Notes under the pieces: generated by a model
The model's database searches: none
Seen by the model: only the letters and a program-made list of their open reading frames with translations
Told to the model about the DNA's origin: nothing
Program-made: the position numbers and the translations under genes
Shown: positions 49,947 through 61,366 of the stretch, in pieces
How positions within the stretch are numbered: the first letter of the stretch is position 1
Layout of the letters: each line of letters begins with the position of its first letter
DNA from: Scomber scombrus
Taxonomy: Eukaryota; Chordata; Actinopteri; Scombriformes; Scombridae
Direction: 5' to 3'
NCBI RefSeq assembly: GCF_963691925.1
Contig: NC_084987.1
Location: forward strand, 22,172,023 to 22,236,022
DNA length: 64,000 nucleotides

Positions 49947-52900
49947 TCATAGAGTCTTCCTCTTAGCGTCTCCTCCCTGGCTTTGACTGACATCTGAACA
50001 GGAATAGTAGAGTTCTTGAAATGTCAGTGAAAAGCAATAACAGACAAATTAAAAAAAACCATGAGGACACTGCTATTACAGTGATTGGATGATGGCTAAA
50101 ATGACTACATTTAAAAAAAAAAAAATTTTTAAAAAAGGCATGCGACCACCGACGGACCAGCAGAGAACAGAACGGGACAGGACAGAAAAGGGACAACCCG
50201 AGACAGCAAACAACAGACATTTGAAAAAAGAGAAAGGCAAGGAGGAGAGGGAGTAAATGGAGCAGGCTTTGTGGTGGAGGGTTGGGGGGCGAGGGGAGGG
50301 AGGGTCAGATTTTACCTGAGAAAGCGAGCTGCAAGTGAGGAGGCACAGCAATCTGAGACCCTGACTGGAGACTCTTATACAGATCTGAGGAGACAGGACA
50401 GGACAGGGGAACAAGAAACGAGGGAAAATGGGGGGGTGGGGGGTGGACAGATACCAACAAAACAAGAAAAAATGAGAATGGAGAAGGTAGAAAAGATGAC
50501 AGTGAGAGCAAAGGGGAAAAAGGAATAAGATAGCAGAAGGAGGGACGGTTAAGGTAATGACAGCCAAATAGAAAAGAGCAGGAGGAGGGGAGTGAAGATA
50601 GAAAGCCAAATGAGTGACCAATACATGATTGGCATTATTTTGGCAGGAGAGCAGGGGAGGGGAAAAAAGGGGGGGGAGAACAGGAGACATTTTTGGGAAA
50701 TGAAGCAAACATAATGGAATAATGTCAAATAGGAGAAAGGTCACAAGCTTACATCTGGACTCACAAAATGGAAGTAAAAACAAATGATGCTCTAACATAA
50801 AACACACAACAAAGCTTACACAGGAACACCGAAAACAGACGACAGCAGGGTAACATACAGAGCGCCTGGCTAATGTGTCGAGAGTCAACTTTAATCCACT
50901 ATTATATTTCACACCTGCCACCAATGTTAAATATCTGTGTGGTGTGCTCGTTTTTAAAAGTTTGATCCCTGCGTGCGTCACTCACTCTGGGTCAGGGTGG
51001 AGAATGTTGCGTTGCTACTGGCCACCGAGCCGCTGGCCGCTGTGCTGGAGCCCGCCGTTCCAAGCGGGGGCAGGTTTAGCAGCGGGGGGAACTGGAAGGG
51101 CAGCGATACGGGCACGAGGCCCCCCAGCATCCCGAAGCCCAGGGGAAGAGACGGAGCCGAGCTGAGCAGACTGCTGCTACCTGCCGTGGAAACCTGGGAG
51201 ATGATGGGGTGAGGAAGTGAAGAAAGGCAACTAGGCAACACCTTAAAAAAGCAAGTCTGATACCTCCAATCCCCCCAAAAAACTGAATGTAGAAGACAAC
51301 AGGAGCTACACGCTACACCTACATCCTCGCAGTACAAACCTGTGGCAACTGAGAAGAGACGGATGGCGATGGGACAGATACGATGGGCTTGGCCCCCTGA
51401 GGTGTCCCACCCACCGCCCTCTGACGCTGACCTGCGTTGACAGAGGCCGTTGTGAGGCAGGCACTGGATCCTGAATGCTTGCTTATGGATGAGGTGTTAA
51501 TAAGGCTGGTGTTGGTGGTGCTGTTGTTGCTCAGGGTCTTCTGGACGCCCGGAGGAGTGTAGCTGCCTTGCCCCGGCTTTGTTGCTCCTCCATGGGCACC
51601 TGAGAACGGCGGGCGGAACCCTGCTGGGCTTTTGGCGGAGTACTGGTGGATGGTGGGGGTTGCCTGAGACCTGGGGGTTTGGGAGATGGAGGGCGAGGTG
51701 GTGGCCGTGACGATGGGGTTGGGGGCACGTGGGGAGAGTTTGATGATGGGCGGGATGCTGCTGTGGGTGGACTTGGTGAGGGTGGCGTGCATGGGGGTGA
51801 TGAAGTTGGACTGCTGGACTACAGTGAGCGACTGAGAGAGGGAGGGGGAGGATTTGCTCTGCGGGGTCTGGGTCAGTCGGGCCGCCTGGAAGGTTTTGGG
51901 GGTCATGTGCACGCTCGATTGGAGCATGTGTGGCCGAGACTGAGGCGATGTGATGATGAGAGTGTCGCCGCTGTTGGCTTTGTTATTATTGCTGTTTCCT
52001 TTGAGGAGGCCGGATGGGGTAGTGGAGACCCCCATCTTTGATCCAGGGGGCACGAGCGGAGACGCGGTAGGCGGCGGGCGTGGCTTGGATGCCAAGGTTG
52101 AGGCAGGCATGTTGACTTTAGCCACACCCACGGGTCTGTGAGTGTTTAACACTGAGTGTCTGTGCACCTGCGCCGTGCCTTTAAGGACCCCCATCCCGTC
52201 CACCCTCACCGAGGACAGAGGGGACGATGTGATGGAGGGAGGCCGAGACAGAGAGGTGGAGGAAGACGAAGAGGTAGAGATGTAGTGAGGTGTGCTGGAG
52301 CTGAGCGTGCTGACAGAGTTCCTTTTCTGCTGCTGGATGAGAGGCGAGGGGTGGAGAGGGGGGGCCGGGGTGGTCGTGTTGGATCCTTCTGGGGACGGGG
52401 GGTTGTCCCCTTGGGCCAGGCCCTTGGCCGCGTTGCCAAGGATGGCCAGGGCCTGGGAGATGGAGTCCAGGGAGGGAGCCGTCAGATCCTCGTCGAGGGA
52501 ATCGATACATATGGGCTCAGACGTTGACTGAGGTGGTCGCTTGGCAACCTGGGAAGCAGGGGACGGAGTGGCGCCTGTTGAAGGAGTGGGCCGCTGAACC
52601 CACACAGCCTCCTGGAATTAAACATCACACAAAAAACACCAGTTACACAAAATATTTGATGAGCTTAAAGAAGATGATGTTCAATGAGCAACATCAACAA
52701 AAATAAACTCCACTCTTTCACTGCTGACCAAAAACTCATGGGCTAGTGTTTGATGATAGATGTTAAAGGGTAATTCCAGTATTTTTCAACCGTGACCCTA
52801 TTTTCCCATCATTTAGGGTTTTGTTGACTTATGAATGAGTTACATTTTTGGTATTGGTCCAGTATTGAGCAAGAGTGCATCAGTGAGAGCAATCGTCCTT

Positions 52901-53926
52901 TTAATAGTTCACTGGAAAATCAGTCATTGCACTTAGTTTTTATAGTTTCCTTACAATCTAACTGCGGTAAAAGTCCGCCTCATAAATGTAAACAAATGGG
53001 TGCGTGAGGATGAATATGCAGGTAGTTCTCACTCACTACTGGACCAATTCAAAAAATGTTAATAGGAAAATAGGAAATACCAGAATTACCCTTTAAGGGC
53101 AATCAACTTGAAATCTAGCACCTTCAATAAATACAATATTAAATATGTTGCTTTCAATGTAGAACTAAATGGCACAGAAAAGTCAAACCTTTGGCTTGGC
53201 CTTGGGAGTAGCAACCATCTTTTTCTTCGCTCTGGAATGGAAAAAAACAATAGAAATGAGTCAGAACAAGCTAGACAACCAGTCAATTCTCAAGAGACTG
53301 ATTTCTCATAAGCAGTGTGACTCACGTGTAGCCTGTGAGGTGACCGTGAGCCATGATGCTCTCTTTGAACAGCATCCTGTCACAAAAACATGTCAGAAAT
53401 ATTAATACGAGACAAGCAGTATCAGAGAATTTGCGACTTGTATGGAAAGTGAAAAATGAAGTGGGTCCATCTTATCACCTGGCCTGCATCCAGCCTTTAG
53501 GCCAGAGAGGTTTCACTTCAGTCTCCATAAAGGCTTTGAGGTAGTCTTCTAGAGACAGCGAGTTCTTGCCCTCCAGCTCGTAGCAGCTCAGCTTCACCCG
53601 CACCAAGTTACACAGAAGTGACCTAAAACACACACACACACAGTCCAGGACCTTCATAAGAACAGAAGCTAAACTGATGATAGTGGCTTGAAATGACAGG
53701 TACTTCATATACATGTACATATAAAGCTTCTTGAAATTTTTCCTTGGTGAAACTGACCTCAGTTTGTCATCCCAGACAAACTTCTTCCGAGGTCCCATCA
53801 CCCTCTTCCCTGGTTTCTCCTCATCATCGTCCTCTGAACCATTCTTCTCTCCCTCCTCAGACTGCTGCCTGTGAACACAGTAATAAACATGCGTTAAACC
53901 ATTTATAAATGATATCAAAGGAAATA

Positions 53927-53967
<41 letters not shown>

Positions 53968-56900
53968 ACAAGCAAACAGAAATAACGCTGCACTTCAAAA
54001 TAAGAGTGGCAGCTGCCGTGAGAGGTGTCCTTACTTTGCCACCTTAGCGATACAGTCCATGTTGTATCGGGCTATCTGCTCTGGCATCACGCTGCACACG
54101 GCCAGCTTCAGCTTGAGCAGGGGCGTTCGAAGACGGTCATCCTGGACGACAGGGGACAAAAAGCACAGTCAGAAATAAAAGAGAGAGAGGGACGGGCGGC
54201 GAACTTGCGTCTAAATATAGAACGCTAGAACAGGTTGTTAAAAAACTTAACACTTTGATGCACCTGCCTGCTGCTTATTTCTTGTCAAATAATGAACATA
54301 CGCTTGAGAGTAATACAAGTATGAGTTAGTAGGCTTTGCTTTCCTTTGTATTAACAACTCCGAATCTACATAATTTCTAGATATTCAATTCTGCGGAGGA
54401 CTGTAACCTTTGAAAACTGAAATGCTGTGAGCAGTCCTCCTTTGGTACAGTTGGAAGCTGCCACATTTGTTGTCCTACAGTCTCCGAATAATAATGAAAT
54501 CACTGCCACACGCACCTGTATGTTTAGGCTGAGCTTCTTAAGGCGTTTGAGCAGCGCTTCTTTATTGCAGGGCACGAAGGCCTCCAGATGACAGTAGACG
54601 GCTGAACGCACCTCCATCGGTTGCTCCTGAACCTGCAACTCAATACTGCAGCGAGCACAAAGAGACGGGTGATTAAGATGTGTCCGTTTTATAACAGCCT
54701 GGAATAATAAAAACTGTGGATTATACTCACTCCAGTAGGATGTTGTTCATGTCCAACGTGAAGAATTTCTTCCTGCCCTCTTCGTCAAACAGACGAGACG
54801 CCTGTGATGAGGAACAGATATTAAGACAAGTGTGAGCGATGTGTCACATTTTTGACAAACACAACTATAAAAAGGGGGTGAGGTTACGGAGATGTTTGGC
54901 ATAAAGTAAAGGCAGCCCCGTGTAAACAAGAGCGTGATGTGGTTTTAACTTATATTCTAAAACGTTTAATCCAGGGAGATATTGAATCTCGTACCGCTCT
55001 CAGGTCTTCGATGCGTTTTGTGAGTGGTCCTGGGAGTCCGCTGGGCAGGGGAGGAGGGGGCAACAGGTTACCCTGCGACACGCGACCTGCGCCCAACTTC
55101 TGTCCCATACCGAAGGAGCCGTTCTCCCCCTGCGCCGGACTGGAAGGCTGAGGAGAGTCCAGCATCGCGAAGTCCAGGTCGCCCATCATGTCCTGCAACA
55201 TGTCGTTGTTGGCCGACCCCAGCAGCGACATAACAGCCGGGTCGGTGGACAGGTCGGCCATGGTGCATTCGTTGCCGGCGGTGGCAGTGGTTGCCTTGGC
55301 GTGGGTGTTGAGGAGCGCGCTGTTGGCGCTGGGCACTTTGGCGTTGGGTCGCTGCAGACCGGCGGCAGGGCGCTGCAGACCGGCGGCTGGGCGCTGCAGA
55401 CCGGCGGCTGGGCGCTGCAGACCGGCGGCTATGTTCCTCTTCCGCATCTCCTCCTTCTCCCGGGTGAAGCGGCGCAGCATGTTGGCCAGGTGGAGAGAAT
55501 CCTTCATGAGCTTCTTCCTCTTTTTCTTTTCTGGTCGGTGGACATTCATGGCTGAAACTCTGCAGGAAAAAGAGACAAAAAAAAAAAGAGGAAAGACTTT
55601 AACTGACTGCAGAGCGAACATGTATTAATCATTGGTTGTGGAGGGTGCTGATGGGAAACAATGACGCATATTGCACTTTAGTGTCAGCTGGAAAACAGAT
55701 CTCCTTTTGTGAACTTCCCATTAAAAGAACTCATTTTAATCAACCTCAACATTTACCTAAATGACGTACAGACGTCTGAAAAAAGAAAATAACGTACAAA
55801 AATATTCTCAAAGCGGAAAATTCTGGGGGAACGAAAAGTCTGAGATGAATAACTGAAGAAAAATGAAAGCTCACCCGGCCTTTGGTACTTTATTCTTCCT
55901 GGGTTTCTTGTCTTCCAGAATTCCACCGTCCTGCTTTTTCCGACGTTTTTTAATCACCCGTTCCTCGCCGTCTTTCATTTTCTACAAACAGGTACAAAAA
56001 GATGGTGTTATGGACAGTGCAGCAGATTTGTTTAACTTGACTATTTAATGTGTATGATCTGCTGCTTTACTTCACAGCGTGTTAATACAGACGAGAGCGC
56101 AGAGTAGGAAAGAACCCACCTTGAAGTGATTATTCTCCGCGCTGGCACTCTCGCCTTCTGAGTCAGACGCTGCTCTGAACTGCAGTGTGCCAGTGTTGAT
56201 GTAGAAGCCTCCGTGTTTTGTGGTGAGAGAGGCCGGTACCAGCTCATCATACTGTGGCCGGGAGACATACACATTACTGTTGGGTTTGTTTTACTGCTGT
56301 GTGCTACAACAACATTCTGCCTCCGCTTAGATAAACAAAAATGATTTCACATAATCACGCTATACTGTAAATATTGTAGTTTTAATCTTTTGCAGTTTAC
56401 GCTCTTGAGAACAGAAAATTATACAATGATGTAACTTAACTCTAATGCTACAATTAAACTTCACTAAGACAAGCAAATGTTTTCTTATAAAACCTGAACT
56501 TTATTTTTCTTTGTTTAAAATCTGGCTTAACCGCTGAGTAGTTAGTTTTTTTTAACCATCTCATTTTTATTGCACATTTCTTTGTGATACATCAGTGTCC
56601 ATCAACGAAACACTCAAAAAATGACATCATTTCTAAATCAAACAGAATGTATGCCTATTTCTTTCAGCATACTTAATTTAAAACACTGTTTCCAGTTGAC
56701 CATTTTCACTATATTTTCAGTCCACTCAGAATTAGTTCATAGCATGAAAGTGGGACACAGCATGTGACTGTGTGTTCAACTGAAATGTAGATCAGTGCTG
56801 ATAGGAAGAACTGCATTGCGGAGAGACGGGATACAAGACAAAGTCAAACAGTTTCAGACCAAAACACACTTAAAAACACCTGAGATGGATCAAAGCTCCT

Positions 56901-58172
56901 CACAAGTTGGGGAATAATCATATATAAAAATACAATAACTACACACACAGCATGGGTTGATGGTGAGGTGTTACGAAATGTGTGTAAAATAGGACTCACG
57001 GCTTCTGAATTGTCAATAAAGGGGTCAGTCTCGTCATAACCGTAGCCGATGTCAATGAGATCCTGCATCCTGTCCTTTTTCTTCTTCTTTACAGGACCTC
57101 CCTGCAAAAAGGGACAACACACAACCATCAAAAACCTTTGCAAAGACATATCAGACATCCCTCTGCTTGTACAGCATCCATGCAGTTACAGCTGCGACAA
57201 TACACACGTAAACATGTCTTGAGACTGACGACACTTACGTATTTGCTCTCAAACTTCTTAGCCATCGCTTCTACCTCCCGTCTTTCCTTCTCGTCGTCAG
57301 CAAAGGGGTCGTTGGGGTCCAGGAGAGGCGTGAGTCCTTTAGGGACTGTTGAACTTGCATGCTTTACCTGAGGAGAATTCTGACGACAGACGAATGACAG
57401 GGGAGCAACATTAACAACAATCAACCTCATCAGACAGATTTGCATCAATATAAAACTTTCCAATCAGTTTCTCCTCTTTGTGTATTGGTTCAGACTTTAA
57501 GGCAGATCAACTACTGAGCATAAAAATAATAATACACTTAATTTTTTACAGCAGTTATCATTTGAAATGACTCTCAAAAGACATACAACACACAACATAA
57601 AGAAAATAAAAGTTCAGATAAAAAGCGTGGTTTTAAAGCGTGTTTTGAAATGAGTCTGGGGTCTGTGCTGCCTTCGGGTGGTTAGAAAAGCTGGATCACA
57701 GTTCAGGGCCTCACACACTGTACATGACCCTCTTGAGGAAGTAACAACTGTGTCGTCACAGACAAACAACCCGAGCAGTGCGCCCCTAAAGGAGGAGGGG
57801 GGGGTGTCAGGTTAGGCCCCTGCCGGGTGTCTCCTGTCGACAGTAACTCCTCACCTGAGAAAGAGTTGAGTTGACCAGCTCGCTGTAGCTGAACTCGGAG
57901 GAGCCTCTCTCGCTGGGCTCGCTGAGAGGCAGGTTGAGGCGGACGGTGGGCTTTGTCTCCCCGCTCTCGGCGGCGTCGAGCAGACTTCCTCCTCCTCCTC
58001 CTGACCCGGTTGCCACTGTACTTCCACCACCACCACCACCACCTCCGTCTTTCCCAAAAGTGATGTCGACGGCCTCATCTTCGCGACGGCGTTTCTTGCT
58101 TGACTCCGAGGCTGGCGGCGAGGTGCTGAAGGACGAAATGGTGACAAACGGCACTTTCCTCGGCTCTGCCAT
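49947..58172 (-). CDS. ubn2: Ubinuclein-2 (17 coding exons, 1,205 aa)
   Basis: Ubinucleins are subunits of the nuclear HIRA complex that deposits histone H3.3. Exons, in gene order: 58172-57855, 57379-57239, 57101-57000, 56251-56120, 55981-55875, 55559-54995, 54801-54731, 54645-54516, 54141-54035, 53868-53758, 53622-53479, 53376-53326, 53231-53189, 52611-51340, 51193-50986, 50384-50316, 49993-49947. The phases join cleanly. The start MAEPRKVPF matches human UBN2 (MAEPRRV); an in-frame ATG 10 codons upstream is less likely. The HRD (about 170-215) reads GYGYDETDPFIDNSEAYDEL...GGFYINTGTLQFR and binds H3.3-H4. The middle domain (about 455-645) contains HLEAFVPCNKEALLKRLKKL and VKPLWPKGWMQARMLFKES. 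A Ser/Thr/Pro-rich region, SLDEDL and FGMLGGLVPVSLPFQFP follow. EKNGSEDDDEEKPGKRVMGP and the terminal exons favour UBN2 over UBN1. Oddities: a polyglycine run, and four 7-residue repeats in exon 6. Confidence 0.94.
50100..50985. other. Purine-rich ubn2 intronic sequence around exon 16
   Basis: Introns 15 and 16 of ubn2 are strongly purine-rich on the plus strand, hence polypyrimidine in the transcript. This removes stop codons and creates a spurious 301-codon minus-strand frame. The real 69-nt exon 16 (50,316-50,384) is inside it in a different frame and encodes NLYKSLQSG...VPPHLQLAFS, matching the human NLLKGLQPGG...LPAHLQQAF region. Confidence 0.75.
52763..53096. mobile_element. MITE-like element, 334 bp, in ubn2 intron 13
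   Basis: The ends are near-perfect inverted repeats (about 20 of 22 positions): TTAAAGGGTAATTC at the left, and its complement GAATTACCCTTTAA at the right. TTAA lies at both outer ends, which suggests a TTAA target duplication as in piggyBac-type insertion. No coding capacity. The interior is unrelated to the 48,609-48,942 element. Confidence 0.75.
53935..53962. repeat. (TA)n tract in ubn2 intron 9
   Basis: About 14 TA units in the intron between ubn2 exons 9 and 10. Confidence 0.9.
55345..55428 (-). repeat. ubn2: 21-bp coding minisatellite in ubn2 exon 6
   Basis: Four tandem 21-bp units (55,345-55,365, 55,366-55,386, 55,387-55,407, 55,408-55,428) differ at only a few bases and encode four copies of AAGLQRP, about residues 313-340. 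The array keeps the frame. From memory, no such heptad array occurs in human UBN2. Confidence 0.9.
56252..56999. other. ubn2 intron 3
   Basis: 748-nt AT-rich intron between HRD exons 3 and 4. Nothing beyond ordinary intronic sequence recognised. Confidence 0.6.
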
Positions 58173-58500
58173 TTCACGCTGTCCGCGAACCGGCCGGGGC
58201 ACGCGGGGGGGGGGGACGTCACTCCTGTGCGGGGCTGGTAGAGCTTAAACCCGGAGACCTGGTCGACAGCTACGGCTAGCTAGTTAGCTTCCTCCGAATG
58301 ACTGCTGCCGGCGACACGGTAACTTTTACCTCCTCTCAGCCCGTGTTAATCCATATAGTAGCGTCCGTGGCGCGGCCCCCGTCACCTACGAGGGGCTTGA
58401 ACGATGGGAAATTGCAGTTTTGAGTGCTTCCATGAAATTGGTTGGTAGCTACCGCAAGGAGTACTCTATAGTAGCCATCTTGATCATTATTATCATTATT
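58173..58500 (-). promoter_or_regulatory. ubn2: ubn2 5' leader and promoter region
   Basis: GC-richer segment upstream of the ubn2 start. On the minus strand, CAAGATGGC (58,474-58,482) matches the YY1 word found just downstream of the start site in many TATA-less housekeeping genes, so transcription may start near 58,485. No TATA box seen. Confidence 0.4.
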
Positions 58501-58785
58501 CCGTGGTTGGGGCGTGCGTATGAAAAGAAAGCGGAAGCCGGGGAGGAAAGGGAGCGGGGTTAGTCCAATGGCGCGGCTCAGTGAGCTCCGGGTGACGCCC
58601 ACCGGACAGACAAGCGCGAACGTAGAGGAGGTGATTGTTCTGCACGGGCGGGATGTTTGGACTGTGTGAGTGTTTACTACAGAGGCTACACAAAGACTGC
58701 TGCATCCTCTGCTGCACCTGCACCGTCCACACTGCTGCCCCCCCCTAACCTCCCCGCACACACACACACACACACATTATGTAGA

Positions 58786-58998
58786 TCACCAGTTCTCAAC
58801 CTTTATCACTACAACAACCCTTAAACTGACACACAGCTTAATTGCCCCCCATCTGACAATGAAACCATGACCAAAATAACAACACGTTCTGTCATTGTGA
58901 TACTTAAAGATGGGATTATAGTGAAACTAAGTAATTCCACTTTTTGATAGGGGGCCCCCTTGGAAACCCACTCCAAAAATCCCTAGGGGTCCCCATTT
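58786..58998. mobile_element. Possible hAT-type non-autonomous element
   Basis: 'caccagttctcaaccttta' at the left resembles the CAG(N)GGTTCTCAACC end of hAT elements, and the right part has 'gggggcccccttgg' and 'cctaggggtcccca'. The interior ('cattgtgatacttaaagatggg') is diverged. Inverted ends are not clear enough to fix boundaries. Confidence 0.4.
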
Positions 58999-58999
58999 T

Positions 59000-59290
59000 A
59001 AGATAAAATAAGATATTCCTTTATTAGTCCCACAATGGGGAAATGTGCATTGTTACAGCAGTAAGTGGACAGCAAAATAGAATATAAGAGCAGCAATAAC
59101 AAAAGAATAAAGAACAATAAATAATAAGTACAAAAATAATAAGAACAATAATAGTAAAAATATGTAATAAAGATAATCGTGACATTATTTACAAGAGTAA
59201 TATTGGTATTGAGTGGTAATATACCAGAGGTGATATTCTTATTGCACAGATTAAAGTGAAATAAATATATATGTATATTATATGAATATT
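59000..59290. mobile_element. LINE-type 3' tail fragment
   Basis: 'attcctttattagtcccaca', then 'atggggaaatgtgcattgtt' and 'acagcagtaagtggacagca', followed by an AT-rich, AATAATAA-like degenerate stretch. Related to the block at 7,155-7,440, so both are probably 3' ends of the same broad LINE group. No coding region. Confidence 0.5.
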
Positions 59291-61340
59291 GCACACGATT
59301 GAAATTATTAGAATTGTCCGTATAAATGAGAACTACTTATTTCCCCTGGCAATACACACTCCAGAATTACTATATATAACTATACGATTAGATGTTAAAA
59401 TGTATGCGGGACTAAAATAAGGCACCCTTTATGAAGGTTTTAAAAAAGTGTCCCAAATGACTTAATCAAAATATTTTACAAATGCATTATAAATGAGTAA
59501 TACGCCTTTAAAATAATAACTTTTGGTTAACGTGTGAGAAATGTCTCTGGTACACTTGCTTTAGCTCTAGTTAATAAGAAGGCTCTATCATAGACCAATT
59601 TATGGAGAAGTTTGCTTGTATAGTTGTATGCTCACAGACACGGGGAAGTTCCTAGAAAGTATATTTAGCTGTATTATTACTAAAAGGCCAAGCCAAGGGG
59701 ATTTTTCATAACCACACAACCTAATGGAATATAACTAATCTATAAATATTAGTAAATTATTTATACATTTGTAATCATGCCATTAGTTTCTATTTTAAAC
59801 CTTTTATATTTGGTGCATATAAAAAAGTGGTACCATGTTTCCAGAAAGTGTAGTTTTTTTTCTTTTACAAAACCTAATCTAATAAGAATTGTTACTGCTA
59901 TTATATGTACAGTGCATACTACTGCCTATAGTAAAACCCCAGGAAATATTGCCACTTCTTAATGATTAATTTGTGTTTGTGGATATGATGATACAAGTCA
60001 GACTGGTGCAGTCTCTGTGCTGCACTGTCCTTGCATGAGCAACCATCCCACCAGATCACAAAGACAGTAACTTATTTTTACACTTAAATGTATCCCTAAA
60101 AACAAAAGTGCAAAACGAAAATTGTAAATGTACTGCACTAAGAAGAGCATTTATTGTTTTTTAAGTTGTAGTTACAGTTCAAATTCTCTCCTTTGATTGT
60201 TGCTCTGCTTTCGTACCCTGCAATTACTGCTTAGAATAGAACGACAAGTTGATGTCCAGCTGAGTGGAAGATTGATGTTCCTTCACCAAAACATAAAAGC
60301 AGGACAACAAAAAATATACACCAAGTAACACCAAACACATGCAGTAACAAAACACCACTGAAATAGTATAAAGTATATCACAAAACATGAATATAAAGAA
60401 AATAGAGATATTACCTAAAACAAAGCATGAAACAGCTGAAAATACAGTAAGATACAGTGGTGAGTTACCACCGAGACACTTTAATGTGCTGTTCTCAGGA
60501 TTAGAGGCTCATTCATATGAGAAAGAGAGCTGTAGTGTTGAGTAATTATCTTAATAGAAGATTCTAAAAAGTGACCTTGATTTTACCCCAAAGGTGTTTA
60601 AGTGGATTACATCCTCAAAGTGAAAGAAAGCACCTCTTACTGCCACATTGAGAATGATTCCTCAGACCCACTAAGTTTGGAAGTTTTAGTAGCACCTGTG
60701 TTGTCAGTTTTCGAATACAATTAATCAAAAAAAGCAAATTGATGGTAGTTTTATATGGTGGCATTGTCAGTTATCAAGTAGATATCGCAAACATGGTTAT
60801 AGCTTCTCAATATGGAGTTCTGCTTTTTGGTTAAAACAAATTACAAGTTATTATCCATGTACAACATTCATATAAAGTGTGCAGTGTCTTTCAGTACACA
60901 ATATATAGATCCTCATGACATTTCTAGCAGTCAAATTACTGCAGAAAGGAATTTGTCCATTCTGATCTGTGTATGACATCCATTAACCAGTATTGTACAT
61001 ATTGGTTCAAGTACTACACAGCAAGATGTACATGGTTTAAACTCCGTAAGACTGTCCCCATTTACTGGTTTTACCTGGATAAAAAGGTAAATCCTTAAGT
61101 TGTTATTGTTACACATTCAACTTTACTTTGTTTTCCCAGTAAATATTTCAGGTCCCTTATCAGGGTGTTAAAGGTTTTGCCGATGTGTTCTATGCTGTAT
61201 GAAGTGCAATGTGCATTTATTGGACCACTATTTATTTATTAAATGTTGACATATTGGTATTTAAAGAGTAGTGTTGTATTTTAAGTTGAATCAATATGGC
61301 AAACATAAAATGAACAGTCATAAGTCAGTGTGTACAAAAC
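59291..61340. other. Intergenic stretch between ubn2 and rpsa
   Basis: AT-rich intergenic DNA without recognised exons or named repeats. It separates the rpsa 3' end from the ubn2 5' end, both on the minus strand. Confidence 0.5.
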
Positions 61341-61343
61341 ACT

Positions 61344-61349
61344 TTTATT
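61344..61349 (-). terminator. rpsa: rpsa AATAAA polyadenylation signal
   Basis: TTTATT on the plus strand is AATAAA on the minus strand, 18 bases past the rpsa stop codon. It gives a very short 3' UTR, as is usual for ribosomal protein genes. Confidence 0.8.
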
Positions 61350-61366
61350 GTTGCCACAGTCAATGT

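Noticed and set aside
50076..50981. 301-codon minus-strand open frame
   Set aside because: It lies in polypyrimidine intron sequence of ubn2, has biased Leu/Phe/Ser/Pro composition and no domain, and overlaps real exon 16 in another frame.
52156..52527. Arg/Gly-rich plus-strand frames opposite ubn2 exon 14
   Set aside because: Antisense shadows of the GC-rich ubn2 exon.
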